From contig CANJRD010000007.1 of NCBI GenBank assembly GCA_947476695.1, positions 124,001-188,000 on the forward strand: DNA of 64,000 bases. Reading direction: 5' to 3'. Shown piece after piece: positions 53,997 to 62,831 of this stretch. Numbering within the stretch: position 1 is the stretch's first letter; every line of letters begins with the position of its first letter. The position numbers were made by a program, and so were the translations under genes. The DNA comes from Rhodospirillaceae bacterium (GTDB taxonomy: Bacteria > Pseudomonadota > Alphaproteobacteria > Rhodospirillales > Rhodospirillaceae). Under the pieces are notes generated by a model. The model was not told the origin of the DNA. It saw only the letters and a list, made by a program, of their open reading frames with translations, and ran no database searches.

Positions 53997-54902
53997 ATGA
54001 ATAAGGATCCGCCACCAGTCGAGAATCAGCCGCTGTTGCGGGGACTCTGGAACCAGGCTGTATCGCCGGTAACGTTCGACTTTTCGACGTTCCTGGCAGC
54101 GCTGGACTGCTTTCGCCAGATTCATAGCCCAAATTCGGGCATCGACCTTAATATTTGCGCCGGTGGTTTTCGAGAAGTAGGGCTACGCGATCAGCACATG
54201 ACGATGGCGGAGAAGCGTTGGCGTCTCAAAGGCGTCATTTTGGACCTCTGCGAATTGTTGCCCACTATTCGCAGGCTTGCCGTTACGCCAACGATCGAAG
54301 GATCTTTTGCCTATCCGAACGACGCGCGTGCATCTTATTGGGCCAAACGGTTGCTCGAATTCCATCAGCAGGGAGCCAATCCTCGTGTCCTGAGGGCGCC
54401 AGCTTACGCGGTGGAGAAAATAAAATTCCCACGGCCCTACGTCACGATGACTCTTCGGACGAGCAACTACTTTCCCGATCGCAATGCGAATCTGCTCGAA
54501 TGGCATCTGTTTCATCAGGAGCTCCGTGCGGCGGGTTTTACCGTAGTTGTCGTTCCTGATCAGGGGGATGTCCTCGGTCAGCAGATATACAAGCAGTTTG
54601 ATTGGCATACTTACGAGCCCGCGTGCTTCGATCTGCGTTTACGGCAAGCGCTTTATGAAAATGCGATAATGAACATCGGCAGTTCGAACGGGCCCGTAGG
54701 AATGATGTTCTATTCGGAAGCGCCAGTCCTGCAATTCGATCAATTGAGGGGTGGCGTTTACGGAGCGGATTTTTGGCGAAGTTCTCTGGGATTTCCGCCT
54801 GGCGAGCAGTACCCCTGGTCGCGTCCCGATCAGAGAATGACGTGGACCGATTCTACTTATGAGAACATGGTGCGAGAATGGAACGCATTGAAATTGCAGT
54901 AA
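53997..54902 (+). CDS. Hypothetical protein of the glycan operon, possibly a glycosyltransferase
   Basis: The 301-residue product has no signal peptide or membrane helix. Features: ALDCFRQIHSPNSGIDLNICAGGF, PYVTMTLRTSNYFPDRNANLLEW near residue 145, GFTVVVVPDQGD and NAIMNIGSSNGPVGMMFYSEAPVLQF, which resemble the second Rossmann half of a GT-B-like enzyme. This resemblance is weak. The codon use looks less GC-biased than in the upstream genes. It overlaps the FAD oxidoreductase gene by 25 bp, so it belongs to the operon. The start ATG 53997 has only a weak ribosome site. I cannot name a family. Confidence 0.6.
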   Translation: MNKDPPPVENQPLLRGLWNQAVSPVTFDFSTFLAALDCFRQIHSPNSGIDLNICAGGFREVGLRDQHMTMAEKRWRLKGVILDLCELLPTIRRLAVTPTIEGSFAYPNDARASYWAKRLLEFHQQGANPRVLRAPAYAVEKIKFPRPYVTMTLRTSNYFPDRNANLLEWHLFHQELRAAGFTVVVVPDQGDVLGQQIYKQFDWHTYEPACFDLRLRQALYENAIMNIGSSNGPVGMMFYSEAPVLQFDQLRGGVYGADFWRSSLGFPPGEQYPWSRPDQRMTWTDSTYENMVREWNALKLQ

Positions 54903-56071
54903 TCGGCAACGGCATCATCGGCACGCTTGCGGCCTGGAAGCTGAGTGAGGCGGGCTTCCGGGTGGCGCTCGTCGGCAAGGCCGGCCGGCCAGACAGTGCG
55001 AGCATGGCCGCAGGTGCGATGCTGAACGTACTGGGCGAAGTCGACGCTGAGCTTGATGATTATGGCAGGCGTAAGCTTGCCATCGGCGAGCGCGCGCTTG
55101 GTCTCTGGCGCAATCTCCTCCCGCCCGAGATTTACGTCGCTGACAAGACGCATATCTACCGACGTGACGGCGGCACGGCGCTTGAGGGTAAAGCGTTCGC
55201 CGCAATAGCAGCAGCTGCCAAATCACGTCCGGAGAGGCAGACTGATCGTGACATCTGTGTACTCCCGGACGAGCCTGCCGTTTCCACGCCCGCTTTGTTT
55301 GCTTGGCTCGATGCCAAATTAAGGGGGCGAAACGTCCCAATTCTGGAGACCGTGCCCAAGGCCGATAAGTTTGTGCATTGCTCAGGCGCATTTACCAAGG
55401 TGCCGGGCGCTCTCCCGCTTTACTTTGGTGTCGGCAATGCGATGACTGTGCGGGACATCAAGCTCGACATACCAGCACGCACGGTCATGCGAACGCCCAA
55501 CCGTGGGAATACCTGCGGTTTGCATATAGTGCCGCGCGGCGATTGCTACTATGTCGGGGCAGGCAGCTACATCGCTACCGGACCTAGCGAAGGCTACCGA
55601 ATTGAGACACTACGCTATCTCATCGCCTGTCTTGAATCTGATTTCGGCGTGGATACCTGGCAAGCGAGCATCCAGCCGATAAAGGGTTATCGTCCGGTAG
55701 CTCTGGACGGAAAGCCGATGCTGGGACCGATGCGAGATAATCCGAGTGTATACGTCGCCACAGGGACCAAGCGTGACGGTCTCACGTACGCCCCTGTGAT
55801 CGCGGAGGACATCATCGCCTGGGCGACCAATGGGCCCCGTTCCGCCTTTGCAGGTTGGGAGCCGGATCGTGCGCCGATCAGCTTCGGGCCGCGTGAGTAC
55901 GCAATCGAGATGTATATTGAAAACCGCCTCGCGGCTCTTCACGAGCATGGGCGAGATGCTAAAGTAGACGATGTGCGTCGGGATGCGGAAGCTGCTTACA
56001 AACGAGGGCATGAACATTTCAAAGTGCCAGCGACCTTTGGCTTTCACCCGGAAATGCTCCATGTCATATAG
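54878..56071 (+). CDS. FAD-dependent (DAO-type) oxidoreductase
   Basis: The 397-residue product has IEIAVIGNGIIGTLAAWKLSEAGFRVALVGK (FAD motif) and a D-amino-acid-oxidase-type layout with GLHIVPRGDCYYVGAGSY near residue 220. IQPIKGYRPVALDGKPMLGP and VYVATGTKRDGLTYAPVIAEDI stand near residues 270-310. A C-terminal extension of about 70 residues is unusual. In this operon it may oxidise an amino sugar or amino acid, but the substrate is unknown. It overlaps the preceding gene by 25 bp. Confidence 0.8.
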   Translation: MERIEIAVIGNGIIGTLAAWKLSEAGFRVALVGKAGRPDSASMAAGAMLNVLGEVDAELDDYGRRKLAIGERALGLWRNLLPPEIYVADKTHIYRRDGGTALEGKAFAAIAAAAKSRPERQTDRDICVLPDEPAVSTPALFAWLDAKLRGRNVPILETVPKADKFVHCSGAFTKVPGALPLYFGVGNAMTVRDIKLDIPARTVMRTPNRGNTCGLHIVPRGDCYYVGAGSYIATGPSEGYRIETLRYLIACLESDFGVDTWQASIQPIKGYRPVALDGKPMLGPMRDNPSVYVATGTKRDGLTYAPVIAEDIIAWATNGPRSAFAGWEPDRAPISFGPREYAIEMYIENRLAALHEHGRDAKVDDVRRDAEAAYKRGHEHFKVPATFGFHPEMLHVI

Positions 56072-56107
56072 CCTTACACCTCAGTTTCCTGCAATCACGG
56101 GCTCGAT

Positions 56108-56809
56108 ATGACGGAAGACGCCTTCGCAGGATCAAAGTCTTCTGCGCGTGCGAAGACGGCCTACGTGCCTGTGGGCAAGGATGAGACCGTGGGACGCACG
56201 CTTGGGATCAATACGTCTGCTTGGTTCAGGCGCGATCCGAAGGCGATGGCGTACACTGCGGCCAAGTACAAGTTCGTCGCGAAGATGCTGGAGGGTTCGG
56301 AGCGCGTCCTGGAAGTTGGGTGCGGTGACGGTTTCGGAGCCCCGATCGTCGCCCAGCACGTCAAACGCCTCTATGGCGTAGATTTCTATAAGCCTCATAT
56401 TGAGGAAGCGCATCGCAATCTCTCCCTTCCAAATGTCGAGTTCAGGGCCGGCGATTTTTTCGACGGTAACGGGGACTGGCCGGGCACTTTCAATGCGATC
56501 TACGCGCTCGACGTGCTTGAGCATGTTGACCCCGCGCAGGAAGCTCAGTTCTTGACCATGGTTGTGGACTGCTTGGTTCCCGACGGTGTGTTCATTTGCG
56601 GTATGCCGACTCTGGCTAGTCAGGCCTTCGCTTCGGAATATAATAGAGCGGCGCATATCAATTGCCAAAACCCCGCAGATATAACTGCGACGCTAAAGAA
56701 GTATTTCAAAGCGGTGTTCAGCTTTGGCATGAATGACGAAGTTCTGCACACTGGCTTCGACATGATGCGCCAGTATCAGTTGAATCTCTGCGCTTGCCCT
56801 CGCGGCTGA
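56108..56809 (+). CDS. SAM-dependent methyltransferase
   Basis: The 233-residue product has class I motifs: RVLEVGCGDGFGAPIVAQHVKRLYGVDFYKPHIEEA near residue 67, VEFRAGDFFDG, FNAIYALDVLEHVDPAQEAQF and LVPDGVFICGMPTLAS. It resembles methyltransferases found in O-antigen and capsule clusters. It is the eighth gene of the run beginning at 50371, 36 bp after the FAD enzyme. The acceptor is unknown. Confidence 0.82.
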   Translation: MTEDAFAGSKSSARAKTAYVPVGKDETVGRTLGINTSAWFRRDPKAMAYTAAKYKFVAKMLEGSERVLEVGCGDGFGAPIVAQHVKRLYGVDFYKPHIEEAHRNLSLPNVEFRAGDFFDGNGDWPGTFNAIYALDVLEHVDPAQEAQFLTMVVDCLVPDGVFICGMPTLASQAFASEYNRAAHINCQNPADITATLKKYFKAVFSFGMNDEVLHTGFDMMRQYQLNLCACPRG

Positions 56810-56843
56810 CCTTGCGCATTGAGCAATAGTTCTCGGAGAATTT

Positions 56844-57797
56844 ATGAAAATCATCGTCACCGGTGGATGTGGCTATAAGGGCTCAATCCTCATCCCGAAG
56901 TTGCTGAACTTGGGGCATTCGGTTGTCGCGATCGACACGCAGTGGTTCGGCAATTATTTGCCAGAACACAAAAGCCTAACCATCTTGCATGGAGATGTGC
57001 GGGACCTTAACGAAGACAACATGCCCAAGGTGGACGTCGTCATTCATTTGGCGGCGGTTGCGAACGATCCCTGCGGCGATCTCAATCCGGCGCTGACATG
57101 GGAGATCGGGTCTTCTTCAACAATGCGTATTGCCGCCGCTGCCGTGCACGTCGGCGTCAAGCAATTCATCTATGCCTCTTCAGCCAGTGTTTACGGAATC
57201 AAGGAAGAAGAACACATCGTCGAAGATTTGCCCCTAACGCCGGTGTCCGTCTATAATCGCTCTAAGATGGTTAGTGAGCGCGTCATGTTGTCCTATGCAG
57301 ACAAGATGATCGTTCAGGTGGTTCGGCCCGCGACTGTCTGTGGCGTCTCACCGCGCATGCGTCTCGACCTCGCCGTCAATCTGCTCACGATGCAGGCTCT
57401 GTCGCGCGGTCGCATTACGGTGCTGGGTGGCGAACAATATCGCCCCAACATTCATGTCGAGGACATCACGGACCTCTATTGCTGGCTGTTGACCCGCCCA
57501 GATGTCCGGGGGATTTACAACGCGGGCAACGAGAACCTTCAGATTAGCGCCATCGCCAAGATGATCGGCGAAAGCACCGGCGCCGAAATCGTGGTTCAGC
57601 CGTCCAACGATCCGCGCTCCTACCGGCTCGATTCTAGCAAGCTCAAGGCGGCGGGATTCATTCCACAGAAGACCGTAAAGAATGCAATCGACGAACTCAC
57701 CGAAGCCTATCGCTCACGCCGACTCGTCGAGAACGAGAACATGTCCAACGTGAATTGGATGCGTGCGCTGGCTGCGGATGGCCATCTCAAGGGCTGA
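56844..57797 (+). CDS. NAD-dependent epimerase/dehydratase
   Basis: The 317-residue extended SDR has IIVTGGCGYKGSILIPKLLNLGHSVVAIDT at the N-terminus, VVIHLAAVAND, YASSASVYGIKEEE and the intact catalytic Y-x-x-x-K in VYNRSKMVSERV. In contrast to the SDR at 51933, its active site looks complete. VEDITDLYCWLLTRPDVRGIYNAGNEN is typical of sugar epimerases. ATG 56844 follows CGGAGA. It is the last gene of the operon; a strong hairpin follows. Confidence 0.87.
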   Translation: MKIIVTGGCGYKGSILIPKLLNLGHSVVAIDTQWFGNYLPEHKSLTILHGDVRDLNEDNMPKVDVVIHLAAVANDPCGDLNPALTWEIGSSSTMRIAAAAVHVGVKQFIYASSASVYGIKEEEHIVEDLPLTPVSVYNRSKMVSERVMLSYADKMIVQVVRPATVCGVSPRMRLDLAVNLLTMQALSRGRITVLGGEQYRPNIHVEDITDLYCWLLTRPDVRGIYNAGNENLQISAIAKMIGESTGAEIVVQPSNDPRSYRLDSSKLKAAGFIPQKTVKNAIDELTEAYRSRRLVENENMSNVNWMRALAADGHLKG

Positions 57798-57852
57798 CAC
57801 TGGGCTAGCTAAGTTAGGCGGATTACGCGGCATTTGCTTAGCCAGGCGAAAG

Positions 57853-57883
57853 GAAGCTGCCGCCCGCGTTGGCGGGCGGCTTC
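57853..57883. terminator. Bidirectional terminator between epimerase and CsbD-like genes
   Basis: GCCGCCCGC (57859-57867) and GCGGGCGGC (57872-57880) form a perfect 9-bp stem with a 4-nt loop, extended by GAA/TTC at the outer ends. It lies 55 bases after the plus-strand stop and 5 bases after the minus-strand stop, so it can serve both convergent genes. Confidence 0.7.
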
Positions 57884-57887
57884 GTCG

Positions 57888-58064
57888 CTAGTGCTTCGCG
57901 CCGGGCTTGTCTGATTTCGGGGCTTTTCCGTCTTCGATGCGGCCTTCGTTGCGGAGATTGCGGCCTTCCTGGGCTTTCTGTTGGCTTTTGGCCGACTTCC
58001 CATCCTCGAAGGCTTCTTCCTTCACGTAACCGGCCGCTTCCTTGATCTGACCTTTCATGCTCAT
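57888..58064 (-). CDS. Small hydrophilic CsbD-like stress protein
   Basis: The 58-residue product (MSMKGQIKEAAGYVKEE...) is highly charged, rich in Lys, Glu, Gly and Ala, with two related segments KEEAFEDGKSAKSQQ and NEGRIEDGKAPKSDK. It resembles the CsbD family of small stress proteins (KGKIKEAAG-type start), though it is short. ATG 58064 has GGAGA 6 bases upstream; a second ATG two codons later is possible. A near-match to the EcfG promoter lies upstream, and a strong hairpin follows the stop. General stress induction is the likely regulation. Confidence 0.7.
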   Translation of the reverse strand: MSMKGQIKEAAGYVKEEAFEDGKSAKSQQKAQEGRNLRNEGRIEDGKAPKSDKPGAKH

Positions 58065-58100
58065 CGCCTGTCTCCGTCTGAAGTTGAACAGCAAGAGCAA

Positions 58101-58126
58101 AATGGTGGCACCGACCACCTTGTTCC
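58101..58126 (-). promoter_or_regulatory. Near-match to an EcfG promoter
   Basis: On the minus strand GGAAC (58126-58122), 17 bases, then CATT (58104-58101), one base off the consensus CGTT. It lies about 40 bases upstream of the CsbD-like gene. The rest of 58065-58381 shows no other gene. Confidence 0.4.
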
Positions 58127-58381
58127 CCGCTTCCTTGCCGACGAAGCGAGCCGATACAAGCGCTTATCCGTTCGTGTGAGAGTAAGCATTCCACTGCGGG
58201 TACGGCATCGTGTCGCTCGGGATAAGCGCCCGATATCAATCCGTCGCAGTGGAAGTCGACGAGCGCATGTGGCCGCGTCGTAATCTGAAGAGTCGCCATC
58301 ATAGTTGCACCGGATTTGAAGCCGTCGGCTTGTCCGCAGGCGTGTGCGGCACGCACTGTGCCTAGGGCGCTCTACAAGCTG

Positions 58382-59362
58382 CTACGATTCGCTCACCACG
58401 ATTGCGTCGGGCTCCAGCCCAGCCGTCGCGCGAGCATGCATCTTCTCGAAGGCTGCCTCTAGATGTCGCGCGAAGCGCTTGCCATCGAAAAGCGGGCTAG
58501 ATGTTCTGTTGAATTCGAGTTTTCGTCGCACCGCGGCCAATTTCGCGGGATCAAGAGCCAAGTCAATCGCCCGCGCTTCGTACTCTTGCTGCGAGTGAGT
58601 TATCGGTTCAGGTAGGTCTACGGCAGTAAGAAGGCTCGCGGCGACACGACTAGCAAATGATTCTCCCATTCGCGTCAGCACAGGGAGCCCGGCCCAAAGT
58701 GCGTCGCTCGCCGTTGTATGAGCGCCATACGGAAAGGTGTCGACAAACAAGTCCGCCAATCTCTGACGCGCCAAGTGCTCGTCCAGAGGCATCCATTTTG
58801 CAAAGATCAAGCGACGACTATCTATGCCTCTTGCCTCAGCTTCCCTACGTAAATTCCCGGCAGCGGTTGGATTATCTTCGAACAGCCACAGTATGGCGTG
58901 CGGCACGGCGTTAAGTATCCGCATCCAGCCGTCAAAGGTCGCCGGAAGAATTTTGTAATTGTTGTTGAAACAACAGAAGACGAAGCTCGACTTCGGTAAC
59001 CCCAGATCCTCACGAATAAAGCTCTTGCCGGAAATCTTGCGTTTCGAATCGTTGGCTTGATAGCAGTGCGGAAGGTAGACGACCTTTTCCGTGAAGTTGG
59101 ACTGGGCGTTTGGCGGTATGACAATTTCATCGGCTATCACATAGTCGATGAACTGGGCGCCCGTGGTTCCAGGGTATCCAAGATAGGTAGCTTGCACGGG
59201 CGCGCAGCCTTCGCCTAACGCGCTAATCCTGTTGTCCCGCGTATGCCCCTTGAGGTCGACTGCGATATCGACTGCGATATCGATTGCGGTCTCACGCGAC
59301 AATTCGGCAATTTGCTTGTCACTCAAGGACCGGACGTTGAAAAAGTTATCGACCGCTGAGGT
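58382..59362 (-). pseudogene. Truncated O-GlcNAc-transferase-like gene (GT41, C-terminal part)
   Basis: About 325 codons of a family 41 glycosyltransferase remain. From the truncated end: SLSDKQIAELSRETAIDIAVD...LKGHTRDNR, PVQATYLGYPGTTGAQFIDYVIADE, CCFNNNYKILPATFDGWMRIL (Lys of the UDP site kept), FVDTFPYGAHTTASDALWAGLPVLT (His-Thr-Thr...Asp kept). The TPR region and N-terminal catalytic lobe are missing. At about 59360 the coding sequence passes into the IS3 remnant. The IAVD segment is doubled by a 12-bp tandem repeat near 59260-59285. As it stands it cannot be a complete transferase. It lies on the same strand as the TPR-PRMT gene. Confidence 0.75.
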
Positions 59363-59900
59363 TAAGCCCCTCACGCCGCCACAGTCGTTCAACCCGCTTC
59401 TTGTTGACCGACCAACCCGCTGTCCGAAGCATCTTGGTGATGCGACGATAACCGTAGCGCCCATACTCCCGGGCCAGTTCGATTATGTCCGCGGTCAAAG
59501 CTGCTTCGTCGTCAGGTGATTGCGGGACCTTGCGCTGCGTGGAGCGATGTTGGCCAAGAACCCGGCAGGCGCGCCGTTCGGATACGCCCAGTTCAGCGAC
59601 CACATGATCCACACACGCCCGGCGGCGCGCGGGGCTTAGAAGTTTCCCTTGGCGGCCTCACGAAGGATCTGCTTGTCCAGCGTTAGGTCAGAGACCGCGC
59701 GGCGCAGCCGAGCATTCTCCGACTCAAGTTCCTTCAGACGCTTAACCTGGTCGCCCTTCAGACCGCCGTACTCGTTACGCCAGCGGTAGTAGGTCACTTC
59801 GGTAACCCCAATTGCTCGGATCGCATCCGCAATCGACCGTCCTTGGGCGCTCAGAACATCAACCTGCCGCAGCTTCGCAACGATCTCTTCGGCTGAGGCT
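59363..59900 (-). mobile_element. IS3-family insertion sequence remnant (parts of orfA and orfB)
   Basis: On the minus strand orfA runs from about 59900 to its stop at 59636-59638: AEEIVAKLRQVDVLSAQGRS, GVTEVTYYRWRNEYGGLKGDQ, then the leucine-zipper-like VKRLKELESENARLRRAVSDL. orfB follows in another frame with VVAELGVSERRACRVLGQHRS and GYRRITKMLRTAGW, and stops after RLWRREGL. The first codons of orfA and about two thirds of orfB with its DDE core are missing, and no terminal inverted repeats are seen. It is inactive. It joins two unrelated gene fragments, which suggests deletion or recombination after insertion. Confidence 0.85.
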
Positions 59901-60107
59901 CTGCATATCGAAAGTCAGCGTCGCTCCGCCGACGCTGATTGTGTAGAAACCAGCCACCGAGGCGAAAGGTGCGTAGGTCAGATCCTTAATGGTTCCGCCA
60001 TTCATCTGGTTCGCAAAGACGGCGAGGTCACCCGTAGCCGTAAGAGTGCTGAACAAACCGGTTCCCGTGCCGTTGGGCAGAAAGTCGATCTTGGTCGCTC
60101 TCGACAT
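59901..60107 (-). pseudogene. Fragment of a secreted beta-sandwich protein gene
   Basis: The fragment reads ATKIDFLPNGTGTGLFSTL...GDLAVFANQMNGGTIKDLTYAPFA...GFYTISVGGATLTFDMQSL and then runs into the IS3 remnant. The style is that of the mature part of PEP-CTERM-like exported proteins, where such a domain follows the signal peptide directly. No signal peptide is present here, so the gene has probably lost its beginning as well as its end. Assignment is by resemblance only. Confidence 0.5.
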
Positions 60108-60494
60108 GTTCTGGGTGTTTCGCCGAGGGCGCTGAGACTGCGGACGATTGGTCTGTTCTCGCCGATGCCGGGGTGGATCTCGTGCAAGGCTTCCTGATCG
60201 CAAGGCCTATGCCGGCGAGAGAGCTCAATTTATGGGCGATCGCGCACGCTCAGTAGCGACCAGGAAACTCTCCAATTTGATTCCTTGCTAAGTAGATCTT
60301 CATTGAGGTGATTTGGTCTTCTCGATCAGAATTCGCAGTCCCCAGCGGTTCGCATCTTCATTACCGCTCGCACGCCAGACTAATGCGGCTTCCACCTTGT
60401 CGGACACGACATCCGCTATCGCCATCTCGGCAGATTCACCCGAACCTTGTGTCTAAACGTCCGAAAGCGGGTCATTTGGGAGGTGCCAAATCGG
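60108..60494. other. 387-bp region without a gene
   Basis: This lies between the beta-sandwich fragment and the 3' end of the TPR-PRMT gene. It is less GC-rich than its surroundings and holds no frame with a ribosome site or recognisable product. It may be decayed remains of the fragmented gene upstream. Confidence 0.45.
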
Positions 60495-62042
60495 CTATTG
60501 GACGCTGACGAAATCGACGCGAAGGGCGCTGCGGGCGTAGAAAACTTCCAGCCGCACCCGCTCGCCGGCCTGCAACTGGACTGGCGTCGCGAAGGTAAAT
60601 AAATTGGGCGACCAATGTCCCACGCCGAGCTCGCCTGTACCCGGCGTGTTCTCGAAAGATGCGGCCTCATCAAAGTCGACGCGGAGCCACTGGATAACCC
60701 CGTGGCAAAGTCCGGCCGACGTCACCTCAACGTTGATCTCCCTTTTCTGGGTTGGGAAGGAATCGTCGTTCTGAAAATCAAAATTGAACAGGTCGATCGG
60801 TTCAGATAGCCACTTTATGTCCGCCCCAGGGGGAATCCCCGGCAGCACCAATGGGGAGAATGCATTGGTTGCCGAAACGTCAAAGCCGCAGACCCGATCG
60901 ACGCGGATCGACTTTGCAAGTGTACTGCTGGCAATGAGCCCGCCGCATATGGTCGCCCGAGCAGGAATGATCGTCGCGCCCGGTTTGAGCAATCTCGCTT
61001 TCGCGTCTTCGAGGCTGATCAGCACGTCTTCATCAATGAGTTGCGATCCAAAAATCTCGCTGATGAGGACATCGGCCCTCTCCGGCAAATCGACACCGAC
61101 GACAAGTTCGGTCGAGCGCTTGGGTACGACCGTGATGATGTGGGAGAGATGGTTGGCGGCAATGTTCTCTTTCGCCACTTCAGCCAATAGAGAGTTCGCT
61201 TCGCAAGTCACGACACGGCTCGCGCCACACCTGGCCGCGAGCATGGCCAAAAGGCCGCCACCAGTGCCGATCTCGAAAACGAGTTGATCTGGATGGATCT
61301 TGCGCGCAATGCCTTCCGAATACGTGAGGTTGCGTGAGGCGTCATTCATCATGTTGAAATGCCACGTCGGCACCAATTTTGTCCCGAGCGCACGTCGGCT
61401 GTAGGCATAGCCCCGATCGCTTGGCTCAATCCTGCTTGCGGCAGCAGCGCGGGTGTAGGCGGACTCGCGGTCTCCCAGATTTGCGGCAAGGTAAGCGCTC
61501 GCATGCCAGGCGCTGGCATCGGATGGTTTGATCGCGAGAAGGCGGTCCACGTATGTCAACGCCTCCCGATCGAGCTGTGATTCCCGGCAAACATCGACAG
61601 CGGTGCGCAGCGCCGCCTCGTGATCCGGCTGCTCCTCCAGGAATCCCTGTGCAACGGCGAGCGCGTCTTTCCACGCCTTACGAAGGACATGACAGTTGAT
61701 GAGTTCGAGAGTGGCTTCCACCCGGGTTGGCGGGTTGCGGTCTACGGCATTGCGCAAAGCGACGGCCGCCGCGTCTAGGTCGCCAAGCTTGAGATGGGCT
61801 TCTCCCAGAAGGTGCCAATACTTGCCATTGGACGGGTTGCTCGCGGCGGCGGCGGTAGCGTGCGACACAGCATCCTCAAACCGCCCGCGCCTGAACGCGA
61901 TGAGGGCCAGAAGCTTTAGCGCTTCGCCGTTTTGCGGCTCCAGACGCAGCGCGTCCAGGTAACACTGCTCCGCCTCGTCGAGGCGGCCACACTTTTGATG
62001 CGCGAGGCCAGCTTCGAGCTTTTCAAGAACATCAGTCATCAT
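60495..62042 (-). CDS. TPR-protein arginine methyltransferase (PRMT-like)
   Basis: The 515-residue product has TPR repeats over about residues 1-215 (AGLAHQKCGRLDEAEQCYLDALRLEPQNGEALKLLALIAF and following). A PRMT-type domain follows: VFEIGTGGGLLAMLAARCGA (motif I), VVTCEAN (post-I), and SEIFGSQLIDEDVL, which fits the double-Glu loop. CHGVIQWLRVDFDE and GHWSPNLFTF correspond to the beta-barrel and the THW loop (Thr replaced by Gly). The TPR-PRMT order recalls eukaryotic PRMT9. Arginine or protein N-methylation is inferred; the target is unknown. It lies near the broken TPR-OGT-type gene. The start is the first of two ATGs. Confidence 0.8.
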   Translation of the reverse strand: MMTDVLEKLEAGLAHQKCGRLDEAEQCYLDALRLEPQNGEALKLLALIAFRRGRFEDAVSHATAAAASNPSNGKYWHLLGEAHLKLGDLDAAAVALRNAVDRNPPTRVEATLELINCHVLRKAWKDALAVAQGFLEEQPDHEAALRTAVDVCRESQLDREALTYVDRLLAIKPSDASAWHASAYLAANLGDRESAYTRAAAASRIEPSDRGYAYSRRALGTKLVPTWHFNMMNDASRNLTYSEGIARKIHPDQLVFEIGTGGGLLAMLAARCGASRVVTCEANSLLAEVAKENIAANHLSHIITVVPKRSTELVVGVDLPERADVLISEIFGSQLIDEDVLISLEDAKARLLKPGATIIPARATICGGLIASSTLAKSIRVDRVCGFDVSATNAFSPLVLPGIPPGADIKWLSEPIDLFNFDFQNDDSFPTQKREINVEVTSAGLCHGVIQWLRVDFDEAASFENTPGTGELGVGHWSPNLFTFATPVQLQAGERVRLEVFYARSALRVDFVSVQ

Positions 62043-62510
62043 TGTCTCTGCGCCCGTTAGGGCTCCCGCGTCACCGAATGCTGTTGATCATGCAGTGTGG
62101 GAGCGAGGCGCGCCAGTATGCGATGTTCGGGGATCGGCATAGCCGCGCTCATCGCATTTTGCCGTCCTCTGCGAATTCCCCCGACTCGCGCACGCGTAAC
62201 GCTCCCGATAGTGCACAGCGCAATGGTGAAATCGGACAGATTCGATAAGGACGAATGGGCTGCGGCCCAAGGAACGCGCGTGACATGCCGGCGACCTAGC
62301 AAGGTGCAATGCAGGGGCCGACAAATTCGATAGACGCCATCGAGAAGTCCGAACTTGCCCTCAATTTCCCCGACTCTTGGTTGATTGCTAACGCGATCCG
62401 GTAGTGTCCCCTCGACCTGCTGCATGGCTGGGTTGCTGACACCGCCGATTTCCAACGACGCCCTCTCCCCTAAGCTTCAGGTGCTTCGTTCTAGAAAAGA
62501 GGGAAGTGAT
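62043..62510. other. 468-bp intergenic region
   Basis: This lies between the divergent TPR-PRMT gene and the small-protein operon. Frames in it have no ribosome site or meaningful product. It should carry promoters for both directions; I saw no convincing match to EcfG, CtrA or FNR-type sites. Confidence 0.45.
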
Positions 62511-62828
62511 ATGAACACAGAAGCGAAAGCTGTTCCAAATACGGCAAAGCGTCCGCCAAAGCCCGAAGCGGAAGAGGAGGATGCAAAGCCAGCGGCAGCG
62601 TCGAAGCCGGGTCTGCTGCCGACCGGTCTTTCCCGGGCTATCGTTTTGGCCTCGCTGATCCTCAGTGCTATCGCCGTCTCGCTGCTATTTTCTCATCGTT
62701 ACGAAGTTGTCGCCGCTCATCGCGGCGAGAACGCTTTCATTTACCGCATCGATACACTGAGCGGTTCTATCTCGTTTTGTTCATCCACCTCTTGCGTCCC
62801 TGTCGCTGAGACGAGCAGCGGAGGATGA
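62511..62828 (+). CDS. Single-TM small membrane protein
   Basis: The 105-residue product has a hydrophilic Lys/Glu/Pro/Ala-rich N-terminus of about 40 residues, one membrane segment (SRAIVLASLILSAIAVSLLF) and a periplasmic tail with HRGENAFIYRIDTLSGSISFCSSTSC, containing two Cys. ATG 62511 has GAGGGAAG upstream; the frame is open further upstream but without a ribosome site. It is the first gene of a three-gene run (gap 3 bp, then overlap 8 bp). No family recognised. Confidence 0.7.
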   Translation: MNTEAKAVPNTAKRPPKPEAEEEDAKPAAASKPGLLPTGLSRAIVLASLILSAIAVSLLFSHRYEVVAAHRGENAFIYRIDTLSGSISFCSSTSCVPVAETSSGG

Positions 62829-62831
62829 CGT

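Noticed and set aside
59346-59900. Intact IS3 element
   Set aside because: orfA lacks its first codons, orfB lacks the DDE region, and no terminal inverted repeats or target duplication could be found.
62057-62455. 132-residue minus-strand frame upstream of the small-protein operon
   Set aside because: No ribosome site, no recognisable sequence, composition unlike the neighbours.
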